Made by a program: the position numbers and the translations under genes | Notes under the pieces: model-generated | Databases searched by the model: none | Told to the model about the DNA's origin: nothing | Seen by the model: only the letters and a program-made list of their open reading frames with translations | From: an uncultured bacterium | GTDB lineage: Bacteria > Planctomycetota > GCA-002687715 | Direction: 5' to 3' | NCBI GenBank assembly: GCA_902826835.1 | Contig: CADEGH010000017.1 | Coordinates: forward strand, 1-64,000 | DNA length: 64,000 bases | Part shown: positions 28,076 through 36,397 of the stretch, in pieces | Layout: every line of letters starts with the position of its first letter | Position numbering within the stretch: position 1 is the first letter of the stretch

Positions 28076-29905
28076 TCAGTCGATGGCGTCGCGATGGAAC
28101 AGAATCCAGCCGAGAATCAAGAGAATCGCCAGGCTCGCGACAAAGGGCAGTCGCGCGGATTCGCGACTCTCCCCGCTCGGAAACGGGGGCAAAATCACGG
28201 CCTTGGGGCTTTGGGCGGTTGGACGGGCCGGATGGTCGAGCCAAGCCACCGCCAGGCGGCGAGCCGGTCCCTCGCGGGGCACCGTGAAGTGCCCGACCTT
28301 CCACGGCAGGCGCCAAGTCTCGGCGGTCTCGTCCCGTTCAAGGGGCGTGGTCGAATCGCCGGACCCGAGCCATCCGCCCTTTTCCCCGGCTCGCAGGGGA
28401 AGCGGAGAGTCGATGCGATGCACGAGAATTCCCTCGTCGCCCGGAGGCTGAGCCAACTCCCGAAGTGCCGCTCGCAGGATGAGGGGCAGGGCCGGTAAGA
28501 GCGCGAGATTCGTGTGCGCGGTCGAAATATCGAGGCTCAAGGAGAGGAAGCGCCGCGGACCGGAGGTCCCGCGAACGAGAAGAGGGCCGAGCGAACTGCG
28601 GATCAAAACTTCGACCCCCGTGTCGCCCCGGGTCGTGAGCGCACGCTCGATGCGAATTCCACTCAAATCCAACGCGCGCACGAGCGGATCGGTGGACTCC
28701 ACTTCGGTGATCTCCGCCGGACGGAATTCCTCCCCCGCGAACTCGAGGGGCAGATCCACCGCGCGGCTTCCGAGCAAGAGGTAGTTCCCCGCCGGGAGTG
28801 GCAACGCTTCCGTTTGGTTGACCAGGATGACCAGGTCGTAATTGGCCGCCAACTCCCGCCACGCGTTCGCCTCGGTTCGGCCCGACGCGGCAATGTCGAC
28901 GTCCTCCCCGGCCACCGAGGCCAAGAATGCGTCGAGCGCCGGCGTCGTGGCACTAGCCACGATCAAGACTCGACTTCGGCTCGCCACCGGCCAGACCAGG
29001 GGCACCCGATCATCCTCGACAAACCCGTCGCGGGGCTCGAGCACGACCTCGGCAAGGGTGCCGGGGACACGATCCAGGGCAATCTTCACGGATCCGGTGG
29101 GATCCTCTCGGAGCGGCCGCGGTTTGCACACAGGGCCCGATTCGTCGCCGACTACGAGAGTCCGATTTTCCACCGAACCCGCCACGCGAACGGTCAATTC
29201 GAGATCGCCGGATTGCGTGACCTCCATGATCCCAGCCTGGGGCGCCGGATTTCCAGCCCCCGCCACGAGAATCCGCGCGTCACCCAGTGCCACCATCTCC
29301 GACTCAGAGGGCGAATGCGCCGTCACCCACAGCACTCGCGAACTCGACGGCCATAGAGTCCTGGCCTCGATCAGCGCGTCCAGTGACCCAAAGCCCCGCG
29401 GCGCCCCCGCGTCCGCCAACGCCTCGGTTTCGACGAGGGTGTCGCTCGGAGGGCTCAACACCTCGAGGTGCTCGCGTAGAATCCCGAGCGAGACTCCGCC
29501 ATCCTGGATGGCGGTCTGCGCAAGCGCCCACGCCTCCTCGCGCACGTGTTCGAAGAGCGGGCGTCCGTCCGAAGACAACGCTCGTGTCGGATACCGCCCG
29601 TCCAAGACCAAGATGGTGTCGCCGCGCCCCCGTTGGCTGCGCGCGAAGTAGGGGCCGGCCACGATGAGGATGCCGAGCCCGAGCGTCACCGCCGCGATCA
29701 GGAACGACAAGAGACGGCGAATCCATCCTGAACGCGCGCGTCTTTCCGCGAACACCCGATCCCAGAGCGGTAGCCAAGGAACCAGTCGTTCCTCGGGACG
29801 ACGCCGCAAGAACCAAAGCACAAGGAGCACGGGAACGAGGAACAACGCCCGGAGCCACTCCGGGTGCGCAAATGCCAAGGTCTCGCCAAAAAAGGGGAAC
29901 ACCAT
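28076..29905 (-). CDS. BatA-domain membrane protein (aerotolerance-operon type)
   Basis: 609 residues from the ATG at 29905, one base after the DUF58 gene stop. The N-terminus has the BatA/DUF4381-like pattern of two membrane helices: FAHPEWLRALFLVPVLLVLWFL with the RRRPEERLVPWLPLW loop, then LLSFLIAAVTLGLGILIVAGPYFA. A large extracytoplasmic region follows that resembles a degenerate vWA/alpha-beta fold, with ILVLDGRYPTRAL in place of a MIDAS motif, and a C-terminal helix (FVASLAILLILGWILF). Related proteins sit in MoxR-DUF58-Bat clusters of unclear function. It lacks the DxSxS metal site, so it is probably structural. Confidence 0.75.
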   Translation of the reverse strand: MVFPFFGETLAFAHPEWLRALFLVPVLLVLWFLRRRPEERLVPWLPLWDRVFAERRARSGWIRRLLSFLIAAVTLGLGILIVAGPYFARSQRGRGDTILVLDGRYPTRALSSDGRPLFEHVREEAWALAQTAIQDGGVSLGILREHLEVLSPPSDTLVETEALADAGAPRGFGSLDALIEARTLWPSSSRVLWVTAHSPSESEMVALGDARILVAGAGNPAPQAGIMEVTQSGDLELTVRVAGSVENRTLVVGDESGPVCKPRPLREDPTGSVKIALDRVPGTLAEVVLEPRDGFVEDDRVPLVWPVASRSRVLIVASATTPALDAFLASVAGEDVDIAASGRTEANAWRELAANYDLVILVNQTEALPLPAGNYLLLGSRAVDLPLEFAGEEFRPAEITEVESTDPLVRALDLSGIRIERALTTRGDTGVEVLIRSSLGPLLVRGTSGPRRFLSLSLDISTAHTNLALLPALPLILRAALRELAQPPGDEGILVHRIDSPLPLRAGEKGGWLGSGDSTTPLERDETAETWRLPWKVGHFTVPREGPARRLAVAWLDHPARPTAQSPKAVILPPFPSGESRESARLPFVASLAILLILGWILFHRDAID

Positions 29906-29906
29906 C

Positions 29907-30791
29907 TCAGTCCGATAGGGTTCCCTGGCGCAGGAGATCCACCATGACACTCTCGAGGTCGTCGGTCGTGTTGGCGCGGCGGTGCGCGATCCTCTCAGCT
30001 TTCAGTTGAGTCTGCAGTCGCTCCCGATGTTCACGGAGGAGCTGTACGTAGCGGCGCACGCTCGCCGAATCGAGTTTCTCTTGGCGCACTCGGCCCGTCT
30101 CCGCGTCCCGAAGAAGGACTCGCTCACCCGGCGCGATTCGCTCGTCCTCGTCGTCGATGATCTCGATCGCCTTGGTGGAGAATCCGCGCCGGCGCAGTTG
30201 GGCGAGTGCCCTCACCGGATCCGCCTCGGCGAAAAAATCGCTGATCACACACGCGATCCCGCGAGACCGCGTGGCGCGCAGCACCGCTTCCAGGCTGGAA
30301 TTCCACTCTCCGCGCACTTCCGAATCCCGAATGGCACTCACGGCTTCGAGGTAGGACCAAAGTTGTTCGCGCCCGAAATAGCTGGCCGGTTCACGGCCGA
30401 GCGGGAACACCGCGATCGAAACGGCCTGACCCCGCAGGAGCGAGACGGCTCCGAGCGCCGCCGCCACCCGCTTGGCGAAGTGGAGCTTCCGGCCGTCGTG
30501 CATACTCATCGACCGACTGACGTCGACCAGACACACGAGGCGTGGCGACTCCTCCGCCGCCGCTTCGCGCACCAACAATTCACCGAGGCGCAAGTATGCA
30601 TTCCAATCCAAGAGCCTCGGGTCGTCCCCCGGCACATAGGGGCGGTGGTCTTGGAATAGGAGTCCGTGCCCCCTCTGCCTGGTCGCGATTTCGCCGCGGG
30701 GGTCGCCCCGCGCGAGCCGGCGCACCGAGAGTTCCAGCCGCTCGAGGCGGGCCAGCAGCTCCGGAGTCAGAAGGGGCGTCCGAGGGTTCAT
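29907..30791 (-). CDS. DUF58 domain protein with vWA-like fold
   Basis: 294 residues. It shows the DUF58 signature: LLFQDHRPYVPGDDPRLLDWNAYLRLGEL followed by the MIDAS-type LVDVSRSMS. Near the N-terminus it has RRLARGDPRGEIATRQRG. DUF58 proteins accompany MoxR AAA+ ATPases and Bat membrane proteins and may act as a chaperone-like adaptor; no MoxR gene is visible in this cluster. It is placed 2 bases after the upstream hypothetical and 1 base before the BatA-like gene, so they form one operon. Confidence 0.88.
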   Translation of the reverse strand: MNPRTPLLTPELLARLERLELSVRRLARGDPRGEIATRQRGHGLLFQDHRPYVPGDDPRLLDWNAYLRLGELLVREAAAEESPRLVCLVDVSRSMSMHDGRKLHFAKRVAAALGAVSLLRGQAVSIAVFPLGREPASYFGREQLWSYLEAVSAIRDSEVRGEWNSSLEAVLRATRSRGIACVISDFFAEADPVRALAQLRRRGFSTKAIEIIDDEDERIAPGERVLLRDAETGRVRQEKLDSASVRRYVQLLREHRERLQTQLKAERIAHRRANTTDDLESVMVDLLRQGTLSD

Positions 30792-30793
30792 GC

Positions 30794-32140
30794 TCAGCCG
30801 TCCCGCCGCAAGAACTCGAAGTACTTGGCGACGAGCGAACGGTCGGCCGGCGAGAGGTTGAGCGTGGGCATCGCCGCTTCGCCGAAGCGGTCGAAGCCGC
30901 GCTCGACCTTGACGGGCGCCGCCGATGGCGGGGCCGTGGTTTTTCCCGCGCCCGCCTCGCTGTCGAAGACCGACACTTCTTTCTCGGTGGTCGGACCCGC
31001 CGCGAGCAGCGGTCGCACGGCGCTCGCTTGGCGCTTGGCTTCCTTCAGACGATCGGGGCTATCCGATTCGGGCTTGTTGTCACCGGTTCTCGAGGTCGGG
31101 GGCGGCTTGTCCGGCTCGGGCTTAGGGGTGCCCGGGGCCTTGGTCGAACTCTGCCCGGATGGCACCGGAGACTGCGAGCGCTCGATGTTGTCGTCCAGGC
31201 GAATCGTCACATCGTTGCTGCGCACCATGCCGTAACGAGTCTCGGCAGTGCGGGCCGCGACGAACAGGGAGACCAAGCCTCGTTCGTGCAGCCCCATCTC
31301 TTGCAGGGCCGACTTCAAATCGAAAAGCTCCGTGAAGCGTCCTTCCGACGTCGGGGTCAAGCGCCGCGTCCACGGCAGCGGCAGTACCCGGAATCCGGGA
31401 CCAAATCCCAAGTCCGGAGTGAGGGTGCCGTTGGTGCCGACCAAGAAGAAACGCAGCGGCAACTCCCCAGGCGGTGGGACCAAGTGATCCCCATTCGTCA
31501 GCAGGGTGAGCTCGCTCCCGAGATGAGCCACCGTGGGTTCCACCGCGATCTGCAAGCGCACATGCTGAGCCAAGAGTGACATTGCCGCCAACTCGGGCGC
31601 AGGCAGTTCCATGGTCGCTCCCGCCCTCGGCTCGGAGACTCCTGCACCCCCGGGCGAGGGCCCGGGTGCGAGCTCAGAACCGGGCGCTACGAGGAGCTGA
31701 GCGACTGCCAAGGTGAGCATGGTGAGTCCGGCGGTGGCCGCCGGTCCGAGCCCGATGGGTGGGGACATCGGGGGCAGACTCCGCGCCGTCGCATCCGCCC
31801 GCGCCAGGACGAGCCCGTCCCACCGTCCGCGGGTAATGGCGCATCGGGCGGAGGCGGCGGAACTCGCCCAGGCGCTGCTCACAATCGACGCGTCCCATTG
31901 GCGAGCGATGCGGCGGTCCAGTCCCTGCGCGAGCAGCCATCTCAAGGCTCCCACTGCCACACTGCTCAGGAGGGCCGCGAGCCAACCGGAGGCGGCCAAG
32001 GAAGGAACAAACGCCTGCACTCCGAGTACAACCAGCGCCAAGGGAGCGAAGACGGTTGCCGCCGAGCGGAGCGCAAGGAGCCACCGCAATCTCCGTGATT
32101 CCGCACCGAGGCGGGTGGCAAATGATCCGGCCGGATCCAT
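30794..32140 (-). CDS. Membrane protein of the DUF58/Bat cluster, unknown function
   Basis: 448 residues from the ATG at 32140; upstream codons are Ser/Arg-rich and non-conserved. Two hydrophobic segments lie near the N-terminus (VFAPLALVVLGVQAFV and LAALLSSVAVGALRWLLA) and one near residue 140 (GLTMLTLAVAQLLVA). A soluble domain follows (about 180-300, with LRFFLVGTNGTLTPDLG), then a Pro/Ser/Lys-rich, probably disordered stretch and a C-terminal helix ending KYFEFLRRDG. The family is not recognised. It ends 2 bases before the DUF58 gene and is likely part of the same complex. Confidence 0.7.
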   Translation of the reverse strand: MDPAGSFATRLGAESRRLRWLLALRSAATVFAPLALVVLGVQAFVPSLAASGWLAALLSSVAVGALRWLLAQGLDRRIARQWDASIVSSAWASSAASARCAITRGRWDGLVLARADATARSLPPMSPPIGLGPAATAGLTMLTLAVAQLLVAPGSELAPGPSPGGAGVSEPRAGATMELPAPELAAMSLLAQHVRLQIAVEPTVAHLGSELTLLTNGDHLVPPPGELPLRFFLVGTNGTLTPDLGFGPGFRVLPLPWTRRLTPTSEGRFTELFDLKSALQEMGLHERGLVSLFVAARTAETRYGMVRSNDVTIRLDDNIERSQSPVPSGQSSTKAPGTPKPEPDKPPPTSRTGDNKPESDSPDRLKEAKRQASAVRPLLAAGPTTEKEVSVFDSEAGAGKTTAPPSAAPVKVERGFDRFGEAAMPTLNLSPADRSLVAKYFEFLRRDG

Positions 32141-32180
32141 GCCTGATGCTACCGGCCTCGGGCGAGACCGCCACCGATCC

Positions 32181-32564
32181 TCAGTTCGAGGTGCCGACTC
32201 CGACCAGCGCGGGCTCCAGGAGGCGGACGTCGTGCACGTCCTCGCCGGGAATTTGGAGTCGATCTTCCGGCAGGATCCAGAGCGTTTCCCAATAGAGCTC
32301 GCTTCGCAGCTCAAAGAGCGCGTCGGCCAGAGCTTGCTTGCGAACCAGGACGCGGACTTCCCCCGGTACGTCGCGCAGCGTGAGCGCCAGCAGGCGGCAG
32401 GCGCGCTCGAGGTCGGTCAGATCGCCGTCCGACAGGAGCAGGATCCGGCAGGGCCCGCCGGAGAGTGCCCCCGCCTCACGAGCCGAGCGTAAGGGCGCTC
32501 GCACGTCGCGCGTGGAGCGCAAAACCAACAGATCAGTCCCAACCACGGCTTCAGGTCGAACCAT
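32181..32564 (-). CDS. Small protein of unknown function at the head of the Bat-like cluster
   Basis: 127 residues starting MVRPEAVVGTDLLVLRS; the open frame goes further up but enters a pyrimidine-rich, non-coding-looking stretch. The core (GPCRILLLSDGDLTDLERACRLLALTLRDVPGEVRVLV) could be a short Rossmann-like or vWA-related half-domain. No known motif was identified. It is the first gene of a probable five-gene cluster that continues with the membrane protein 40 bases downstream, DUF58 and BatA-like genes. Confidence 0.55.
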   Translation of the reverse strand: MVRPEAVVGTDLLVLRSTRDVRAPLRSAREAGALSGGPCRILLLSDGDLTDLERACRLLALTLRDVPGEVRVLVRKQALADALFELRSELYWETLWILPEDRLQIPGEDVHDVRLLEPALVGVGTSN

Positions 32565-32599
32565 CGCGAGCCTCCCGCCCCCTTCATCGGCCGGCGGGG

Positions 32600-32676
32600 G
32601 AAAGAAAATGAGGGTCCGGGGAGAACTTTCTCGAGAAGAAGGAAAAGGGAATAGAAGAGGGAAGAAGCAGAAAGTT
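32600..32676. repeat. Purine-rich tract with a perfect 8-base inverted repeat
   Basis: Almost every base of the + strand here is A or G, which is exceptional in this G+C-rich window. AACTTTCT at 32624-32631 and AGAAAGTT at 32669-32676 are perfect inverted copies 37 bases apart, and TTCTCGAGAA inside the tract is itself palindromic. It lies in the 284-base gap upstream of the Bat-like cluster, so it would be in that operon's promoter or leader. Possible roles are a protein-binding site, an mRNA hairpin, or a triplex-prone region; none is demonstrated. Confidence 0.5.
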
Positions 32677-32848
32677 TGACGTGAGCGAGCACAACCCCGG
32701 AGACCCTCGTTGAACGGTTCGGGAAGCCCGAGGCGGGGTGACAAGTGGAACATCCGGATCGGTGACCCAGGACCACGCAACCTGCCTGAAACGCCGCGAG
32801 CTTCCTGCGTGACTTATCGTCTCGCCCGGACCGAAGCTTGAGGCTCAC

Positions 32849-34249
32849 TCACTTCGGGAGCGCGGCGCGCCAGCGATCCGCCGCCATCCGACGCTCCACC
32901 TCGTTGGCCACGGGGTCGGTGAGCCAGCGCTGGCCGGTCACTCGTGTCAGCACCTCGGCGGCGCCGTTGCGTTCGACGATCGATCCTTCGGTCAGGAGTC
33001 GCAAGACTTCGTCGGCGAGCTTGCGGCCCGAAGCCGACTCGAAGAGCGCGAGGGTTCGAGCCAAGGCCAACTCCGAATCCGCCGCCGGTGTCAACGCACT
33101 GATCGCCGCCTCGGCCCGCGCATCCCGGGTCCGCCCGAGTGCTCGGACCGCGGAGGCGATCACGGAGGGATCTCCATCCTGCAGTCTGGCTAGGAGCGCA
33201 TCGATCGAGGCGGCGCCACCGTGCTCCCCCATCGCGAGAGTGGCGCGACTACGCGCTGCGCCAGGCCCGTCCTTCATGATCCGCTCGAGGAGCGCTCGCG
33301 CGTTGGGATGGGGGATCGCGCCGAGCACCTGAGCTACGCCCCCGAGCAGGGTCTCGCGCTTCTTCTCGAGGCCGATCCGGATGCCCTCCTCGAGGTGCGG
33401 GAGGATCGGAGCTCCCAGGCGCGTCAGCGCCAACCGCACTTGTTCGTGGTAGAGCGTCTGCATCTGGCCGAGCATGTCCACAAAAAACGCGAGCCGCCGG
33501 TCCGTCGCGGGATTCTGGCCGATCTGATAGGGACGCCCCTCGAGAGGGAAACTCGATCCTCCCCCCGAAACCGAGGCGAGATGCGCCCGCCACGCCGCCG
33601 CGGCGGCCAACTTGCGCTCGTGCCCGGCATCAGCGCTGTAGCCGAAGCTCTTACCGGTGATTTCTTCGAGAATGCGATTGGCGGTTTCACCGGCAAAGGC
33701 CGGTGAGCGAATGGGCTCGCCCTTGGGCCAATTGCGTCCCTCGAGGTGGGCCAGCAGCGCCGGCAAGCCCGCGCGCGATCCCAGGCGGATCAAGGCTCTG
33801 GCAGCATGATTCACTACCACCGGGTGCCGATCTTGGAGCGCCAACACAAAATCGAGAATCGGCAGTGTCCCCCCCGCTGCCTCGAGCGCGGCGATGGCAG
33901 CGACGCGACGGAGATGTTGGGTGTCCGGCCCCGTCTCTTCCAACTCGACGGCTTGATAGCCGAGTTCATGCGCGGGGTTGCTCACGAGCAGGAAGGCCGC
34001 TTGGCTGCGATCTCTCATGAGTCGGAGCAATGCCGGGACCGCGGTTTGGTCGCCCTTTTGCCCAGCCTCCAGGATGAGCCTTAGGCGATCTTCCTCGGGC
34101 AGCGTGGCCGCCAAGAGAGGATGGTCCGAAGGCAAGAGTGGGGCTTCGGTTTCGGCCACCGGCTTCGGGCACCCGAGCAGAACCAGAAGGCCGAGCCAAA
34201 GCGTCGCCCTAATCCAGGTTCGTCCGGAATTCGTGGAGGAGAACGGCAT
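32849..34249 (-). CDS. HEAT-repeat lipoprotein
   Basis: 466 residues from the ATG at 34249. The N-terminus carries a signal peptide with lipobox LLVLLGC, so the mature protein is probably lipid-anchored outside the inner membrane. The rest is built of alpha-helical HEAT/armadillo-like repeats (for example VPALLRLMRDRSQAAFLL, GLPALLAHLEGRNW, SIDALLARLQDGDPSVIASAVRALG). HEAT repeats act as protein-binding scaffolds. Its start overlaps the end of the pentaheme cytochrome gene by 41 bases, an unusually long overlap that implies co-expression with the cytochrome and importer. Confidence 0.82.
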   Translation of the reverse strand: MPFSSTNSGRTWIRATLWLGLLVLLGCPKPVAETEAPLLPSDHPLLAATLPEEDRLRLILEAGQKGDQTAVPALLRLMRDRSQAAFLLVSNPAHELGYQAVELEETGPDTQHLRRVAAIAALEAAGGTLPILDFVLALQDRHPVVVNHAARALIRLGSRAGLPALLAHLEGRNWPKGEPIRSPAFAGETANRILEEITGKSFGYSADAGHERKLAAAAAWRAHLASVSGGGSSFPLEGRPYQIGQNPATDRRLAFFVDMLGQMQTLYHEQVRLALTRLGAPILPHLEEGIRIGLEKKRETLLGGVAQVLGAIPHPNARALLERIMKDGPGAARSRATLAMGEHGGAASIDALLARLQDGDPSVIASAVRALGRTRDARAEAAISALTPAADSELALARTLALFESASGRKLADEVLRLLTEGSIVERNGAAEVLTRVTGQRWLTDPVANEVERRMAADRWRAALPK

Positions 34250-35372
34250 CGTCGTCACTCTGGAAGGGTTGGGTTCGGTAGTAAAAACGCAGGCACACTT
34301 CGCGGGTCGCCTCGGGAAATCGCAGGGTGTACACCCGCGCTTCGCCGGCCGGGATCTGCGTCGATTCCGGATAAGGGTTCTTGCGGTCGGGTTGGAAGCT
34401 GGCCGCCACCCGCAGGGCCAGAATCGCGAGTGCCCCTTGGCCCTCGATCTCGCGGGTCTCTTCGTAGGTGGCTCCGGGTGTGCGCAGCGGATTGCGCAAT
34501 TCGAATTCTTGGCGGTACGGGTTGCGGAACCGGGCGATGCGCAGGCGGGCAACCTCACCGTCCGCGCGGGTCGCGAGCAATTCGAGGTCGGCGGCCCGGT
34601 GGCGCTCGTCGGCCGGAAAATGATGCCCGGTGCCGGCATTGCGAATCGTCACCAGGAGCGTCCGTGGGCCGGCGCTTTCCACGCTGAAGGTTGTCGCGGT
34701 GCGCAGGAACTCCGCGTCGTGCGCACCGGGGGCACGGTGGGATCTCCCCGCCGATCCGTCGCGACGTGTCACCTTGGGCATGTGGCAGTCGTTGCAATCG
34801 CGGTAGCCGGGCCCGGCGGCGGCATACTCGGTCTGCGCCCAATCGTCGTGAGTCTTGTGCTGGTTGTGGCAGGGAGCGCAGAGGCGCATGTCGGAGATGA
34901 GCGCACTCGCCGTCGGTTGACAGGGCGCACTCTTCGCCGCCGCCGAGACCGGCCCCGCCCCGAGCATGGTGTTGCCGTGGGGATCGTGATGGCAGGTGAA
35001 ACAATCCACGCCGTCGCTCGTTTGGGTGGCTCGTTCGAGCGGCCGCTCCCCGAGTCCGGTTTCCCAAATTGGACGCGGGAGGTGGCAAGGCAGGCAGTCT
35101 CGATCCTGGAAACCGTTCGACAGTCGCTGCACCTCGGGATTCACGTAAGCGAGACGATGATGCGAAGCGCTCCACTCGTCGTAGACCTCGGCGTGACATT
35201 CGCGACAGGCCGCACTCGAGGAGAGGCCGATAGGGCGCGTCCATTCGGAGGGTGCTCGCAAATTCTCCCCCGCTTGATTTCCCGAGTCCCCGCCCTTGGG
35301 AGCGACATGGAACACCAAAAGCAGGCCGGCCAAAATCGCCGCCGCCATGATCACTATGCGCGGAATCGTCAC
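34209..35372 (-). CDS. Pentaheme c-type cytochrome, membrane-anchored
   Basis: 387 residues. An N-terminal helix (IVIMAAAILAGLLLVFHV) anchors or exports it. Five CxxCH haem sites are present: CRECH 56-60, CLPCH 93-97, CFTCH 124-128, CAPCH 165-169 and CNDCH 193-197. Several lone His residues (for example SHHRL) could be distal ligands. The C-terminal half is beta-rich without haem sites. The arrangement resembles cytochrome c554/NrfA-related electron-transfer proteins, but the substrate is unknown. The ATG overlaps the ABC ATPase stop by 4 bases. Confidence 0.88.
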   Translation of the reverse strand: MTIPRIVIMAAAILAGLLLVFHVAPKGGDSGNQAGENLRAPSEWTRPIGLSSSAACRECHAEVYDEWSASHHRLAYVNPEVQRLSNGFQDRDCLPCHLPRPIWETGLGERPLERATQTSDGVDCFTCHHDPHGNTMLGAGPVSAAAKSAPCQPTASALISDMRLCAPCHNQHKTHDDWAQTEYAAAGPGYRDCNDCHMPKVTRRDGSAGRSHRAPGAHDAEFLRTATTFSVESAGPRTLLVTIRNAGTGHHFPADERHRAADLELLATRADGEVARLRIARFRNPYRQEFELRNPLRTPGATYEETREIEGQGALAILALRVAASFQPDRKNPYPESTQIPAGEARVYTLRFPEATREVCLRFYYRTQPFQSDDDAVLLHEFRTNLD

Positions 35373-36397
35373 GACGAGATTCTCCCCTCCACGATCGCGA
35401 GTGCCCCCCTGGGCACAAGCCTGATTTCCGAACCCACCTCGACCCGGGACGAGGAATGGGCCTCGATGACCGCCTCGCCGAGCTGCGCCTTCACGGCGTA
35501 GTGCGGCCCGAGAAAGATGCAGGCCTTCACGACCACGGGCACTCCCCCGACCTTCACGATCTCCAAATTCTCCGGCCGCAGGAGCGCGTACCCGGCGCCA
35601 GCCGTTCCCGCGCCGAGAACCGGAATGCGGCCCAGGGCACTGTCCGCGAAGCCTTGCCCGATCCCGGTGACCGCCAACAAGGTGCCGGAACCGATGAGCT
35701 TGGCCACCGACCTCGAGGCCGGCGCGCCATACACCTGCTCCGGCGGCCCGGCTTGCTCGATGCGCCCTTGCGTCATCACGTACACCTGGTCCGCGAGGGC
35801 AAACGCCTCCCGTTGATCGTGGGTCACGTGGAGGACGGTCGTGCCTTTGCCCCGAACCTGCTCAGTGAGGATGGCCGCCACTTCCGCCTTGAGCGAAGGA
35901 TCCACGGAAGAAGTCGGCTCATCCAACAGCAGGAGGGGCGGATCGTTGACGAGGGCACGTGCCAATGCCAAGCGCTGTCGTTCGCCGCCGGAGAGCTCCC
36001 CCGGACGACGTCTCTCCAGAGATTGAATGCCGAGACTCCGAAGGAGCGTGTCGATGCGCGCCGGCCCCCCCGGGAGGGTGCGATCCAAGACAAATTCGAG
36101 ATGCCCACGCACCGAGAGATGGGGCCACAGCGCGAGGCTTTGAAACACGAAACCGACACCTCGCCGCTCCGGAGGAACGATCGCGGAGCCATCCTGCACC
36201 GTGGTTCGCCCGATGCGAATCACGCCCTGCGAAGGCACCAGGCCGGCCACCGCCCGCAGCAAGGTCGACTTGCCGGCGCCGGATGGACCGAGGATCACGC
36301 CGTACGCACCCAGCGGGAGTACTAGGTCAAGCTGCGTGAGCACGGGACGGCCCTGGAGACTCACGCTCAATCCCACGACCGAAAGGCCGTCTTTCAT
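35369..36397 (-). CDS. ABC transporter ATP-binding protein, iron/thiamine (FbpC/PotA) type
   Basis: 342 residues. The nucleotide-binding domain has Walker A GPSGAGKST, signature LSGGERQRLALARAL, Walker B LLLLDEPTSSVD, and the switch His in HVTHDQ. A C-terminal TOBE-like regulatory domain follows (YALLRPENLEIV). Sequence type and gene order place it with importers of ferric iron, thiamine or polyamines. It overlaps the permease gene upstream and the cytochrome gene downstream by 4 bases each. The gene start has ATGAAAGACGGC directly at the overlap. Confidence 0.92.
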   Translation of the reverse strand: MKDGLSVVGLSVSLQGRPVLTQLDLVLPLGAYGVILGPSGAGKSTLLRAVAGLVPSQGVIRIGRTTVQDGSAIVPPERRGVGFVFQSLALWPHLSVRGHLEFVLDRTLPGGPARIDTLLRSLGIQSLERRRPGELSGGERQRLALARALVNDPPLLLLDEPTSSVDPSLKAEVAAILTEQVRGKGTTVLHVTHDQREAFALADQVYVMTQGRIEQAGPPEQVYGAPASRSVAKLIGSGTLLAVTGIGQGFADSALGRIPVLGAGTAGAGYALLRPENLEIVKVGGVPVVVKACIFLGPHYAVKAQLGEAVIEAHSSSRVEVGSEIRLVPRGALAIVEGRISS

